Positions 1 to 8,387 of a stretch of 35,400 nt of DNA are shown piece after piece. The notes beneath the pieces are model-generated. The model did not search any database, was not told the DNA's origin, and worked only from the letters and a program-made list of their open reading frames with translations. The translations under genes and the position numbers were made by a program. The stretch's first letter is position 1. Each line of letters starts with the position of its first letter. The DNA comes from Alteromonadaceae bacterium (lineage in GTDB: Bacteria; Pseudomonadota; Gammaproteobacteria; Enterobacterales; Alteromonadaceae): contig WFQC01000046.1 of assembly GCA_015487235.1 (NCBI GenBank), positions 1-35,400 on the forward strand, read 5' to 3'.

Positions 1-1464
1 GATGTACATGCAGCAACAGTAATTACTGCATTAACAGGGCAAAATACGCTTGGTGTGATGAGCATAAACGCTGTCAGTATTGATGTGCTTAGTGCACAAC
101 TGTTTGCCCTTGAACAAGATAAATTACCTACAGTTATTAAAATAGGTTTATTAGCCAATATTGAGCAAGTAGAATTTATTGCAGCTAAAATTTCACAATA
201 CAAACAAAAATGGTCTCACCCACTTACTGTTGTTTATGATCCTGTTGCTGTTGCTTCAAGCGGTGATAGTTTAGTTGAACAAGATATTTTACCTGCTATA
301 AAAAGCCAATTATTTCCATTAATTGATGTCTTAACGCCTAACTGCCATGAGACGCAAAAATTAACGGGTGTTTATTTGCTTGATAGTTTCGCTATGGTAG
401 CCGCACGCGAAAAGTTTCAACAATGGGGTATAAAACAACTCATTATTAAAGGAGGCCATTGGGATTTACCAAAAGGTTATTGTGTTGATTATGCTTTTGA
501 TGGTGTTAAAGAATACTGGTTGGGTAATAAAAATATTGCCACCATGCATAGCCATGGCACAGGTTGTAGCTTTGCGGCTGTTATTGCAGCCTGTTTGGCA
601 CATAATTATCCATTAAAAGATGCGTTTATTTTAGCTAAAGCTTATATCAATCAAGGTTTAAAAGCGGCTAAACAAATAGCTCACGGTGAAGGCTGCGTGG
701 CTCATTTAGGTTTTCCGCATCAATTGAGTGATTTTCCACAAGTTATTGAAAAAAATAGTGGTTTAGGTAAGTTATTAGCTTTAGATGAATGCAATATAGC
801 AAAAAAAATACCGACAACGGCGACTAACTTTTTACCTTGTACAATAAAAAACTTTGGGCTTTACGCGGTGGTTGATTCTGTAGATTGGCTTAAACTTTGC
901 CTTGAGCAAGGTATAAAAACGGTACAGCTACGTATAAAAAATACAGATGAAGGTCAGCTAGCTAAACAAATACAACAGGCGGTTAAACTCGCAAAGCAAT
1001 ATCACGCGCAATTATTTATTAACGACTATTGGCAACTGGCCATAAAATATCAAGCTTATGGTGTGCATTTAGGGCAAGAAGATTTACAGCAAGCCGATTT
1101 GCATGCTATTAAACAAGCTGGTTTACGTTTAGGGCTTTCTACACATGGCTTTTATGAGTTAATGCGGGCGTATCAATATCGACCCAGTTATTTGGCTTTC
1201 GGCGCTATTTACTCAACTACCACTAAAGATATGAGTGGGCAAATTCAAGGAATTGAAAAGCTTAAACATTTTGTTGAGTTAATTAAAGAGACTTCACTGG
1301 TGGCTATTGGCGGTATTAATGTTGCGCGCGCTCAAGAGGTTTTAGCTACGGGGGTTGGTAGTATTGCCGTTGTTAGTGCTATTACACAGGCAAGTAATCC
1401 ACAACAAGCTATTGAACAATTAATAGCTTGTTGTGGATATACTCAAAAGCTCAATACGCGCTAA
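1..1464 (+). CDS. thiDE: Bifunctional ThiD-ThiE (HMP-P kinase / thiamine-phosphate synthase), 5' truncated by window
   Basis: The reading frame is open from base 1, so the start lies upstream of the window; 487 residues are visible. Residues 1 to about 235 match ThiD (hydroxymethylpyrimidine kinase/HMP-P kinase): the opening VITALTGQNT stretch and the anion-hole motif HGTGC (residues 185-189, Cys189 the expected catalytic cysteine). After a linker of about 45 residues, residues 284 to about 475 match ThiE: VQLRIKN, FINDYW, GVHLGQED, LGLSTH, FGAIYSTTTKD and VAIGGIN follow in the family order. The product should phosphorylate HMP-P to HMP-PP and couple it to the thiazole phosphate, giving thiamine phosphate in the cytoplasm. 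Such fusions are known in bacteria. An internal GTG at 55 is not the true start, because conserved ThiD sequence precedes it. The gene is convergent with the amylase gene, 43 bp away. Its 3' end carries a 17-bp perfect inverted repeat. Confidence 0.93.
   Translation, partial: DVHAATVITALTGQNTLGVMSINAVSIDVLSAQLFALEQDKLPTVIKIGLLANIEQVEFIAAKISQYKQKWSHPLTVVYDPVAVASSGDSLVEQDILPAIKSQLFPLIDVLTPNCHETQKLTGVYLLDSFAMVAAREKFQQWGIKQLIIKGGHWDLPKGYCVDYAFDGVKEYWLGNKNIATMHSHGTGCSFAAVIAACLAHNYPLKDAFILAKAYINQGLKAAKQIAHGEGCVAHLGFPHQLSDFPQVIEKNSGLGKLLALDECNIAKKIPTTATNFLPCTIKNFGLYAVVDSVDWLKLCLEQGIKTVQLRIKNTDEGQLAKQIQQAVKLAKQYHAQLFINDYWQLAIKYQAYGVHLGQEDLQQADLHAIKQAGLRLGLSTHGFYELMRAYQYRPSYLAFGAIYSTTTKDMSGQIQGIEKLKHFVELIKETSLVAIGGINVARAQEVLATGVGSIAVVSAITQASNPQQAIEQLIACCGYTQKLNTR
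1397..1438. repeat. 17-bp perfect inverted repeat inside thiDE 3' end
   Basis: Arms 1397-1413 and 1422-1438 are exact reverse complements (ATCCACAACAAGCTATT on the left), separated by GAACAATT. It lies within codons for the ThiE C-terminal tail, 26 bp before the stop. No T-run follows on either strand, so it is not a classical intrinsic terminator. It could act as a 3' stabilising or processing hairpin for thiDE mRNA, or help separate two convergent transcripts. Confidence 0.85.
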
Positions 1465-1507
1465 TGCACTTCAAAATTTTCTTGGCAAGCGAAGTGGGTA
1501 TAGCAAG

Positions 1508-3331
1508 CTAAAAAGTGAGCTTTTGATAAATAGCAAAGCTAAGTGGTGCTAAAGTAAATTGAGTTTCACTGTTATAAGTGCGTGCGTTGGCATCACCATA
1601 AATAGCATTAAAATGAGTGCCTGCTAACGTAAATTTTTGTGGTGTGTCGCTCGTATTAAATATGAGCAATAACTTTTCATCAGCAAGCGTTTTGGTTAAT
1701 GCGAAAATACCCGCCTTATTTTGTGAATAGAGAATATTTTGTTTGCCATTACGCAAGCTAGGATACTGCTGATAAAGAGCAGCATAATGACTAAAGGTTT
1801 GATAAAGCGGATGGTTAATATCAAAATTATCATCGGCCGTTGTTTTATCGGTTGCGAGTAAATCATCATCATTATAACTCGCAACGAGAGAAGGCATCAT
1901 ATCTTGGCGAGCATCACGATCGCCACCATCGCCAACAAACCCTTGTTCGTCACCGTAATAAATAACAGGCACACCACGCGCAAAAAACATCATTGCACTG
2001 GCTAAGTTTAAGCGAGCTATTTGCTGTTGTTCATTATAGTTGAATTTACTAGTGGCTAAACGGTGAGCAAAACGTCCCATGTCGTGATTGCTAATAAAGT
2101 TAATTAACTCATTCGCTGTGCTATTCTGGTTTTGATGTAAAGGATCTTGATATAGATGATCTTGGTTAAATAATTGGGCTAATTTATCAGTACCTTGCTG
2201 TTCTACTATGGTTTCAACTAATACGGCTTGTAAAGCAAAGTCGAGTACAGACTGCATTTTACCTGTGGTGGTATATTGGCTTAAGTAACTGGCATCACTA
2301 CTGTAAACTTCGCCAAACATAAAAAAGTTTTCAATACCCACCTCTTTAGCATGTGCTATTAGCGCAGGAGCGAACTTTTGCCAAAATTCAATATTAACGT
2401 GTTTTACTGTGTCAATGCGATAACCATCAGGTTTAAACTCATCGATGAGCTTTTTGTAAATAGCGATCATGCCATTAACGACTACAGGGTTTTCTGTTTT
2501 TATGTCATCTAGCCCTGAAAAATCACCATTTAAAACACTTTCACCTTGCCAAGTTGAATCACCTTGGTTGTGGTAATAATTTACGTCATTTAACCACGCT
2601 GGCGTTTTTAATTTTTCATTACCTTGTGGAATAATAGGGCTGTATTTATCGCCTTTAGCCATATCGGCTAGGCTTTTATAAGGGCATGCATTGCCATTAA
2701 CAATCCAACCTAAACCATCTTCACCATGGCATTCTTTATATTTGATCACATCGGCAGTATGGTTAGTAATAATATCAAAAAAAACTTTTATATTGCGCTG
2801 GTGTGCTTTGTTAATAAAATCTTTTAGATCTTGATTACTGCCAAAATGAGGATCAAGCTCACTAAAGTCTAAAATCCAATAGCCATGATAGCCAGCAGAG
2901 TCTGCTTGTACAGCCATATTACGTAAAACAGGCGTTAACCAAATGGCGGTTATACCCATATTATCAAGATAATCAAGTTTGGCTGTTAGCCCTTTAATAT
3001 CGCCACCATGAAACATGCCTTTATTGGTTTTATCGAAACCACCATGTGATAGAGCGCGCTTTTTATCATTAGCATTAGCCCCTAAATCATTACTTTTATC
3101 ACCATTAGCAAAACGATCAGGTAAGACAAAATAAAAGACTTCATCTGTTATAGGGCGTTTGCCATAAGGCGCAAGTTGTACAGCTTTAGCGACTAAATTA
3201 GTCGTGTTTTCTGCGGCACTACTTTGGTGAACATGGGTCGGGTTATTATTGACCGGTTCTTCTTTACAGGCGGTTAAAGTAAGTAACAGCGTACTTAATA
3301 GTAAAATATTTTTATTTTTTTTGATAAACAT
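1508..3331 (-). CDS. GH13 alpha-amylase family lipoprotein
   Basis: 607 residues. The N-terminus is a lipoprotein signal: Lys-rich start, hydrophobic stretch, then the lipobox LTAC with Cys22. The enzyme should therefore be anchored in an outer or periplasmic membrane leaflet. The GH13 barrel follows: VFYFVLPDRF (region with the first conserved strand), DIITNHTAD, GYRIDTVKHV with nucleophile Asp307, FMFGEVYSS with acid/base Glu341, and FISNHDMGR with Asp417. A short C-terminal beta domain ends the protein and no carbohydrate-binding module is seen. It probably hydrolyses alpha-1,4-glucans to maltodextrins; exact specificity (alpha-amylase, cyclomaltodextrinase, neopullulanase) cannot be told. 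It is last in a leftward cluster behind malP and malQ, 71 bp after malQ, and is probably co-transcribed with them. Confidence 0.9.
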   Translation of the reverse strand: MFIKKNKNILLLSTLLLTLTACKEEPVNNNPTHVHQSSAAENTTNLVAKAVQLAPYGKRPITDEVFYFVLPDRFANGDKSNDLGANANDKKRALSHGGFDKTNKGMFHGGDIKGLTAKLDYLDNMGITAIWLTPVLRNMAVQADSAGYHGYWILDFSELDPHFGSNQDLKDFINKAHQRNIKVFFDIITNHTADVIKYKECHGEDGLGWIVNGNACPYKSLADMAKGDKYSPIIPQGNEKLKTPAWLNDVNYYHNQGDSTWQGESVLNGDFSGLDDIKTENPVVVNGMIAIYKKLIDEFKPDGYRIDTVKHVNIEFWQKFAPALIAHAKEVGIENFFMFGEVYSSDASYLSQYTTTGKMQSVLDFALQAVLVETIVEQQGTDKLAQLFNQDHLYQDPLHQNQNSTANELINFISNHDMGRFAHRLATSKFNYNEQQQIARLNLASAMMFFARGVPVIYYGDEQGFVGDGGDRDARQDMMPSLVASYNDDDLLATDKTTADDNFDINHPLYQTFSHYAALYQQYPSLRNGKQNILYSQNKAGIFALTKTLADEKLLLIFNTSDTPQKFTLAGTHFNAIYGDANARTYNSETQFTLAPLSFAIYQKLTF

Positions 3332-3402
3332 TAGGACGTATTGACCTTTTGAGTTTGAATTTTGTTAATTTAAAAGCGCTCTGATCGCGGCGCTTCTTTG
3401 TA

Positions 3403-5625
3403 TTATTGCTTTTCTCTGCTTGGTCTTGCTTGTTGCATTGCTTTACATATCTCAATAACTGCTTGATGTTGCCATAAATCTTCTAGTTTTACTGGTAATT
3501 TTTGTAACCAGTTAGGGTGTTCATCAATGGTGCCGGGAATATTAACTTGTTCAACTAACTCCAACAGATCTTCTAATGGGATCAGTTGTAAATGACTTGG
3601 TGCTAAAGCTAAAAATTTTTGTACAGCAATACTTAACGCTCGGTCTAACTGGGCTGATTGTGTTGCTAACACCTCTGATGGGGTTAGCAGCTGTTTTTCA
3701 ACCAGTGCTTTAATCAGTAATTGTCTATCTTTAGCACGATGTTGTTCATCGGCTATCGCCATTTGTGTATTTGGGTACAAGTTAAGTTTTTGTCGCCAGG
3801 CTAAATCATTACCTGTCCACCAACCTGCTAGCGTAGGTAAATCGTGAGTTGAAACGGTATTAAGTGCTTGAGCAGTATAATGTTCAGGCGCTTTAAAATT
3901 ACCATCACTTTCACGTTCAAAAAAGAGAATTTTATAAGAAAGTAATCCTGCTTTCGCCATTAATTCACTAAAACCATCAGGCATAGTGCCTAAATCTTCG
4001 CCGATAACCACACACTGATTACGGTGAGATTCAAGCGCAATAATACGTAATATATCGGTTAGCGGAAAACTAATATAAACGCCTTGAGTGGCATCCATAT
4101 CAGGGGCAACCCAATATTGCCGCATTAAACCTAAAATATGATCAATACGTAATGCACCGGCATATTGCATATTGCTGCGTAGTGCTTTGATCAAAGGTTG
4201 ATAACCCTTTTCTTGTAAGGCGACAGGGTTCATTGGCGTTAAACCCCAATTTTGCCCCAAGGCATTAGTCGCATCAGGTGGTGCGCCTATTGACGCTCCT
4301 TTTACATACAATTCAGGAGCAGACCATACATCAACGCCTGCACCATCACAGCCTACGGCCAAATCAAGATATAGGCCAATAGGCATGTTATTTTCATTAG
4401 CGAGTTGTTTAGCTTTTAATAGTTGTTTTGCTGCAATCCATTGGCAATAAATAAAATAATCAATACGGGGTTGGTTATTTTTGGCAAAAGTGAGCACTGC
4501 TACACTGTCGGCTTGTTGATATGCTTCAGGCCATGTTGTCCAACCATAACTTTGCGGATTTTGTTGATGAAAATATTCATAAAGTGCTTCAAAAAGCGCT
4601 AACTGTGCTAAACCTTCGCCGCCCGATTTTTTGAAATCAAGAAAAGCTTGAGCTTGTTCACTATTACTTGCCAATTCGTTTTGTATAAAATCTTGGTAAA
4701 GTAATTCAATAATTTCAAACTTCAAGGCTGAAACAGCGCAGTAATCAACGTGTTTCGTTTGTTTTGCTAATGCCAAGCGTTGTTGAAAATTGTGACTTTG
4801 GTAGTGAGCTTGTGCAGGAATACACGTCTTGAAATTTTCTATTTGTTCAACATTAATATAAAGCGTATTTAAAAAGCAGCGGCTCGTTGGTGAATAAGGG
4901 CTACGATGAGCAGGATTATGTTGAAATAAAGGATGCAGAGGATTTAACCCTATGGTGGCTACCTCTTGTTGTGCTGAGTTTACGACCAGTTGTTGTAGAT
5001 CAGCAAAATCGCCCATGCCCCAGTTGTTCTCACTTGTTAATGAGTATAATTGTGCGGCAATTCCCCACATTTTATAGGGTGCCGCTTGTGCTGTGCTGTA
5101 ACAGGTTTGTGGCGCATAAATTAAATAACAGCTTTGCTGTTTGTCAGCATAAGTCAGTGTTAATTGATGATAACCCGCTTCTAGTTTAGGTAAGGGCAAT
5201 AAATACTTAGCAAAGTGTTGTACATTTTTCTGCTGCTTGGTTGTTGTTAACGTTGTTTGTTCAACTAAATCGAGCTCTCTCAGTGTATAACTACCCTTTA
5301 GTTGCTGGTTGTTTTCGGTAGTAATTTGCCATAAAAGTGTTTGATGATCGCTACGCGCTAAACTCACTTTTATGTGTGGTTCTGCTTGTTCTAGCCCAAT
5401 AATAACAGTACTAGGCAATATATTTTGCCATGTAGCTTGTTGAAGTTGCTGAATATGACTTTTTATACTGTTGCTATCGGTTAAGTCATACCCCATAGCT
5501 TGCAATAAAGCTTTTTGTGCGGCAGAGCAAGCAAAAACTTGTTCGCCGTAACTGTTCATATAGTCGCGATGAAAGCCGACGAGGTCAGCTAACTCAGCAA
5601 TGAGATGATCCTGTGTTATGGTCAT
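3403..5625 (-). CDS. malQ: 4-alpha-glucanotransferase (amylomaltase, GH77)
   Basis: 740 residues, similar in length to gammaproteobacterial MalQ. It disproportionates maltodextrins in the cytoplasm, transferring glucanosyl units and releasing glucose, so that short oligomers become substrates for the phosphorylase. Family signatures: SENNWGMGDFADL (about 198-210), DVWSAPELYVKGASIGAPPD (about 432-451), ALRIDHILGL with the nucleophile Asp495, VVIGEDLGTMP with acid/base Glu543, and VSTHDLPTLAGWW with Asp595. The N-terminal about 170 residues form the extra domain found in enteric-type MalQ. The start is 16 bp from the malP stop, so the two genes are almost certainly in one operon. Confidence 0.96.
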   Translation of the reverse strand: MTITQDHLIAELADLVGFHRDYMNSYGEQVFACSAAQKALLQAMGYDLTDSNSIKSHIQQLQQATWQNILPSTVIIGLEQAEPHIKVSLARSDHQTLLWQITTENNQQLKGSYTLRELDLVEQTTLTTTKQQKNVQHFAKYLLPLPKLEAGYHQLTLTYADKQQSCYLIYAPQTCYSTAQAAPYKMWGIAAQLYSLTSENNWGMGDFADLQQLVVNSAQQEVATIGLNPLHPLFQHNPAHRSPYSPTSRCFLNTLYINVEQIENFKTCIPAQAHYQSHNFQQRLALAKQTKHVDYCAVSALKFEIIELLYQDFIQNELASNSEQAQAFLDFKKSGGEGLAQLALFEALYEYFHQQNPQSYGWTTWPEAYQQADSVAVLTFAKNNQPRIDYFIYCQWIAAKQLLKAKQLANENNMPIGLYLDLAVGCDGAGVDVWSAPELYVKGASIGAPPDATNALGQNWGLTPMNPVALQEKGYQPLIKALRSNMQYAGALRIDHILGLMRQYWVAPDMDATQGVYISFPLTDILRIIALESHRNQCVVIGEDLGTMPDGFSELMAKAGLLSYKILFFERESDGNFKAPEHYTAQALNTVSTHDLPTLAGWWTGNDLAWRQKLNLYPNTQMAIADEQHRAKDRQLLIKALVEKQLLTPSEVLATQSAQLDRALSIAVQKFLALAPSHLQLIPLEDLLELVEQVNIPGTIDEHPNWLQKLPVKLEDLWQHQAVIEICKAMQQARPSREKQ

Positions 5626-5641
5626 AAAGTTTGTTAGCCTC

Positions 5642-8125
5642 TTATTTGGTCTGTTGACAAGGGGTTAATTGCCAAATACGGCTAACGTAATCTTCAATGG
5701 CACGGTCTGAGTTAAATTTACCCATCATGGCCGCATTGATTATTGCCATGCTCGCCCAGCGAGGTTTGTCTTGATAAGCCTTGTTAAGTGCTTGCTGTGC
5801 TTCACTGTAACTGGCAAAGTCGGCAAGTACTTTGTAGGGATCACCACCACTCAGTAAATTTTCTTTAACGGTTGCTAATTCTCCAGGGTTATTAGGCGTA
5901 AAATAATCACTGGCTAACCAATCTAAACAGGCTTTAATTTCTTCATTGTTTTCATAGTAATGATAGGGATCATAGCCGGCTTTATCTAAAGCTTTTATTT
6001 GTGCAACGGTATTGCCAAAAATAAAAATATTGTTTTGACCAACTTCTTCAGCAATTTCAATATTGGCGCCATCGAGTGTGCCAATGGTTACGGCACCATT
6101 TAAGGCTAATTTCATGTTACCTGTACCTGAAGCTTCTTTGCCTGCGGTGGATATCTGTTCTGAAACATCAGCCGCTGGAATAATTTTTTCTGCTAAAGTA
6201 ACCCGATAGTTGGGCAGAAAAACTACTTTGAGCTTGCCTTGAATACGCTGATCATTATTGATTTTGTCGGCAACCTTGTTGATTGCGTAAATAATTTCTT
6301 TGGCTAAGTAATAGCTTGGTGCTGCTTTTGCCCCAAAAATAAACACTTGCGGATGCATATCTAGCGCAGGATTTATCAATAAACGACGATATAAGGCAAG
6401 AATATGCAATAAATTTAAATGCTGGCGTTTGTATTCATGCAAACGTTTTATATGCACATCAAATATGGCTTCAGGGTTAACCTCTATACCGGTAAGTTGT
6501 TTAATCTCTGCCGTTAAAGCTAATTTATTTTGCTGCTTTATCGCCATAAATTGTGCTTGAAAATCAACATCATTGGCAAAGTTTGCTAGCAAGGTCAAAC
6601 TGTTCAGATCTTTGGCCCAGTCTTGCGTTATTTTTTGATCAAGTAATTGAGACAAAAGCGGGTTACAGGCCTTTAACCAACGTCGAGGAGTAATACCATT
6701 GGTAACATTGGTTAACTTCTCAGGGTAAAGTTGATCAAATTCAGGAAATAAATCTTGTTTTACTAAATTTGAATGGATTTCTGCAACGCCATTGACTTTA
6801 TGCGCAGCTACAACACATAAATGTGCCATGCGTACCATGCGAGGCTGGCCTTCTTCAATTAAGGATAGTTTTTGGCGTATCTCATTATTATTTGGCCATT
6901 GTTGATTTACTTCGTGTTCTAAAAATTCATGGTTTATTTTATATAAAATAGTTAAATGGCGCGGTAAAACTCGTGCAAATAAATCAACCGACCATTTTTC
7001 TAAAGCTTCGGGTAAAAGGGTATGATTTGTATAAGCAAACACTTGACGACACAGTTGCCAAGCCTGTTGCCAAGTGAGTTGGTACTCATCAAGTAAAAGG
7101 CGCATTAGCTCTAAAATAGCAATTGTCGGGTGGGTGTCATTGAGTTGTATTGCTACCTTGTTAGCAAAATAAGACCAGTCGTCACCAAATTGTTGCTGAT
7201 AGCGTGCAATAATATCTTTTATTGAGCAAGCACAGAAAAAGTACTGTTGTATAAAACGTAATTCTTTTCCAACGTCGGTTTCATCGTTGGGGTAAAGTGT
7301 TTTTGATACCGTTTGTGCGAGTACCTGTTCTTTATGGGCTTGATGGTAGTCACCTTGATTAAATAAATCCCAATCAAACGGCTCAGGCGCACGACATTCC
7401 CATAAACGTAAAATATTAACCGTATCGGTTTTATAGCCAACAATAGGCACGTCCCATGGTATGCCGACTAAGTTTTTTTCAGCATGCCAATGGGTTTTTA
7501 TTGAACCATCGGCTTGTTTTTGTTCTTCAAGGTAACCATAAAGGGGAATGCTCTGCTTCGCTTGAGGGCGGCAAATTTCCCATGGGTTACCAAATTCACG
7601 CCAAATATCGGGTTTCTCAACTTGACGTCCATCAGTAAAACTTTGTTTAAATAAACCATGTTCGTAATGAATACCATAGCCTGTTGCGGCATAATCTAAG
7701 GTGGCTAAAGAATCTAAAAAACAAGCGGCTAATCGCCCTAAACCACCATTACCTAAGGCTAAATCTGCGCCTTGTTCACATAAGTCTTCTAATTCAAAAC
7801 CAAGCTCAGCAAGGGCTGTTTTTGCTGATTGAAATAAACCTAAATTATGGAGATTATTCGATAATAATCTACCCATTAAATATTCCATCGATAGGTAATT
7901 AACGCTGCGAGCTTTCTGCTGTTGTTGTAAATTTTGCGTGGTTTGTAATTTGGAAAAAATAGTGTCGTTTACCGCTAAACAAGTGGCTTGCCACCAGGCT
8001 TGTTTGTTATTTTTATCGTTATAAGTGGTGAGCGTAAATTGGCTGTGGTATTGAATACGTGCTTTTAAATCATTAATTAACGCTTGTTGATTATCGTGAG
8101 AATTTGTCATCTTGTTAATTATCAT
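5642..8125 (-). CDS. malP: Maltodextrin/glycogen phosphorylase (GT35)
   Basis: 827 residues, the usual length of bacterial alpha-glucan phosphorylases. It releases glucose-1-phosphate from alpha-1,4-glucan ends using phosphate and PLP. Conserved blocks: SVNYLSMEYLMGR (about 74-86), LALGNGGLGRLAACFLDSLA (about 122-141), IQLNDTHPTIAILELMR, NVTNGITPRRWL, HIKRLHEYKRQ, and EASGTGNMKLALNGAVTIGT with the PLP lysine at Lys672. It is called MalP rather than GlgP because it sits with malQ and a maltodextrin-type regulator; sequence alone does not separate the two. A second in-frame Met at residue 6 is an alternative start and neither has a clear ribosome site. First gene of the operon malP-malQ-amylase. 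Its upstream region carries two LacI-type palindromes and a separate 10-bp inverted repeat. Confidence 0.93.
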   Translation of the reverse strand: MIINKMTNSHDNQQALINDLKARIQYHSQFTLTTYNDKNNKQAWWQATCLAVNDTIFSKLQTTQNLQQQQKARSVNYLSMEYLMGRLLSNNLHNLGLFQSAKTALAELGFELEDLCEQGADLALGNGGLGRLAACFLDSLATLDYAATGYGIHYEHGLFKQSFTDGRQVEKPDIWREFGNPWEICRPQAKQSIPLYGYLEEQKQADGSIKTHWHAEKNLVGIPWDVPIVGYKTDTVNILRLWECRAPEPFDWDLFNQGDYHQAHKEQVLAQTVSKTLYPNDETDVGKELRFIQQYFFCACSIKDIIARYQQQFGDDWSYFANKVAIQLNDTHPTIAILELMRLLLDEYQLTWQQAWQLCRQVFAYTNHTLLPEALEKWSVDLFARVLPRHLTILYKINHEFLEHEVNQQWPNNNEIRQKLSLIEEGQPRMVRMAHLCVVAAHKVNGVAEIHSNLVKQDLFPEFDQLYPEKLTNVTNGITPRRWLKACNPLLSQLLDQKITQDWAKDLNSLTLLANFANDVDFQAQFMAIKQQNKLALTAEIKQLTGIEVNPEAIFDVHIKRLHEYKRQHLNLLHILALYRRLLINPALDMHPQVFIFGAKAAPSYYLAKEIIYAINKVADKINNDQRIQGKLKVVFLPNYRVTLAEKIIPAADVSEQISTAGKEASGTGNMKLALNGAVTIGTLDGANIEIAEEVGQNNIFIFGNTVAQIKALDKAGYDPYHYYENNEEIKACLDWLASDYFTPNNPGELATVKENLLSGGDPYKVLADFASYSEAQQALNKAYQDKPRWASMAIINAAMMGKFNSDRAIEDYVSRIWQLTPCQQTK

Positions 8126-8176
8126 CTTGTCATTATTTGGATAAACATAAAGCCACTAAGACTTTATTTGGGTTTT

Positions 8177-8207
8177 ATATTCATGCATCGTCAAATGGCA
8201 TGAATAT
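8177..8207. repeat. Inverted repeat in malP upstream/leader region
   Basis: ATATTCATGC (8177-8186) and its exact complement GCATGAATAT (8198-8207) are separated by 11 bases. The repeat lies about 50 bp upstream of malP, between the gene and the LacI-type operators. There is no T-run on either side. It may be a leader hairpin or a second operator unrelated to the TACGTA palindromes. Confidence 0.7.
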
Positions 8208-8254
8208 GTAAGATGGGTCAAGGTTATGATGGGCAAGCTAGTAAGCGCAATAAC

Positions 8255-8270
8255 TTACATACGTATGCAT
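8255..8270. promoter_or_regulatory. LacI-family operator, copy 1 (malP/regulator intergenic)
   Basis: TTACATACGTATGCAT shares its first 13 bases with the perfect palindrome at 8294-8309 and has the central CG expected for LacI/PurR-type operators. The two centres are 39 bp apart. Position suggests control of the leftward malP operon. Confidence 0.75.
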
Positions 8271-8293
8271 AACTACAAGGGTAAAAATAACCA

Positions 8294-8309
8294 TTACATA
8301 CGTATGTAA
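8294..8309. promoter_or_regulatory. LacI-family operator, copy 2 (perfect palindrome)
   Basis: TTACATACGTATGTAA is a perfect 16-bp palindrome centred on CG, typical of LacI-family binding sites. It overlaps the expected -35 position of the regulator's own extended -10 promoter, which suggests autoregulation. Confidence 0.8.
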
Positions 8310-8322
8310 GTTTTTAGCGGAG

Positions 8323-8331
8323 TGCTATACA
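8323..8331 (+). promoter_or_regulatory. Candidate extended -10 promoter of the LacI-type regulator
   Basis: TGCTATACA reads as TGn plus a 4/6 match to TATAAT. The -35 position falls within or next to operator copy 2 and has no good TTGACA match. The expected start of transcription, near 8338, leaves a leader of about 50 nt. Confidence 0.4.
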
Positions 8332-8387
8332 AAAATTAACGACTCAGGTAGTATTTGGCAAAATAATTTAGCTGTGATTAAATTTTT

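Noticed and set aside
55-60. GTG at 55 or ATG at 58 as the thiDE start
   Set aside because: Conserved ThiD sequence (VITALTGQNT) is encoded upstream in the same open frame.
1465-1507. Terminator between thiDE and the amylase gene
   Set aside because: Only a 6-bp CACTTC/GAAGTG pairing with a long loop and no T-run.
4887-5189. 100-codon plus-strand frame opposite malQ
   Set aside because: Lies wholly inside a conserved gene, has atypical composition and no upstream signals.
7219-7902. Frames of 60-74 codons over malP on both strands
   Set aside because: Shadows of the conserved phosphorylase gene; no recognisable protein features.
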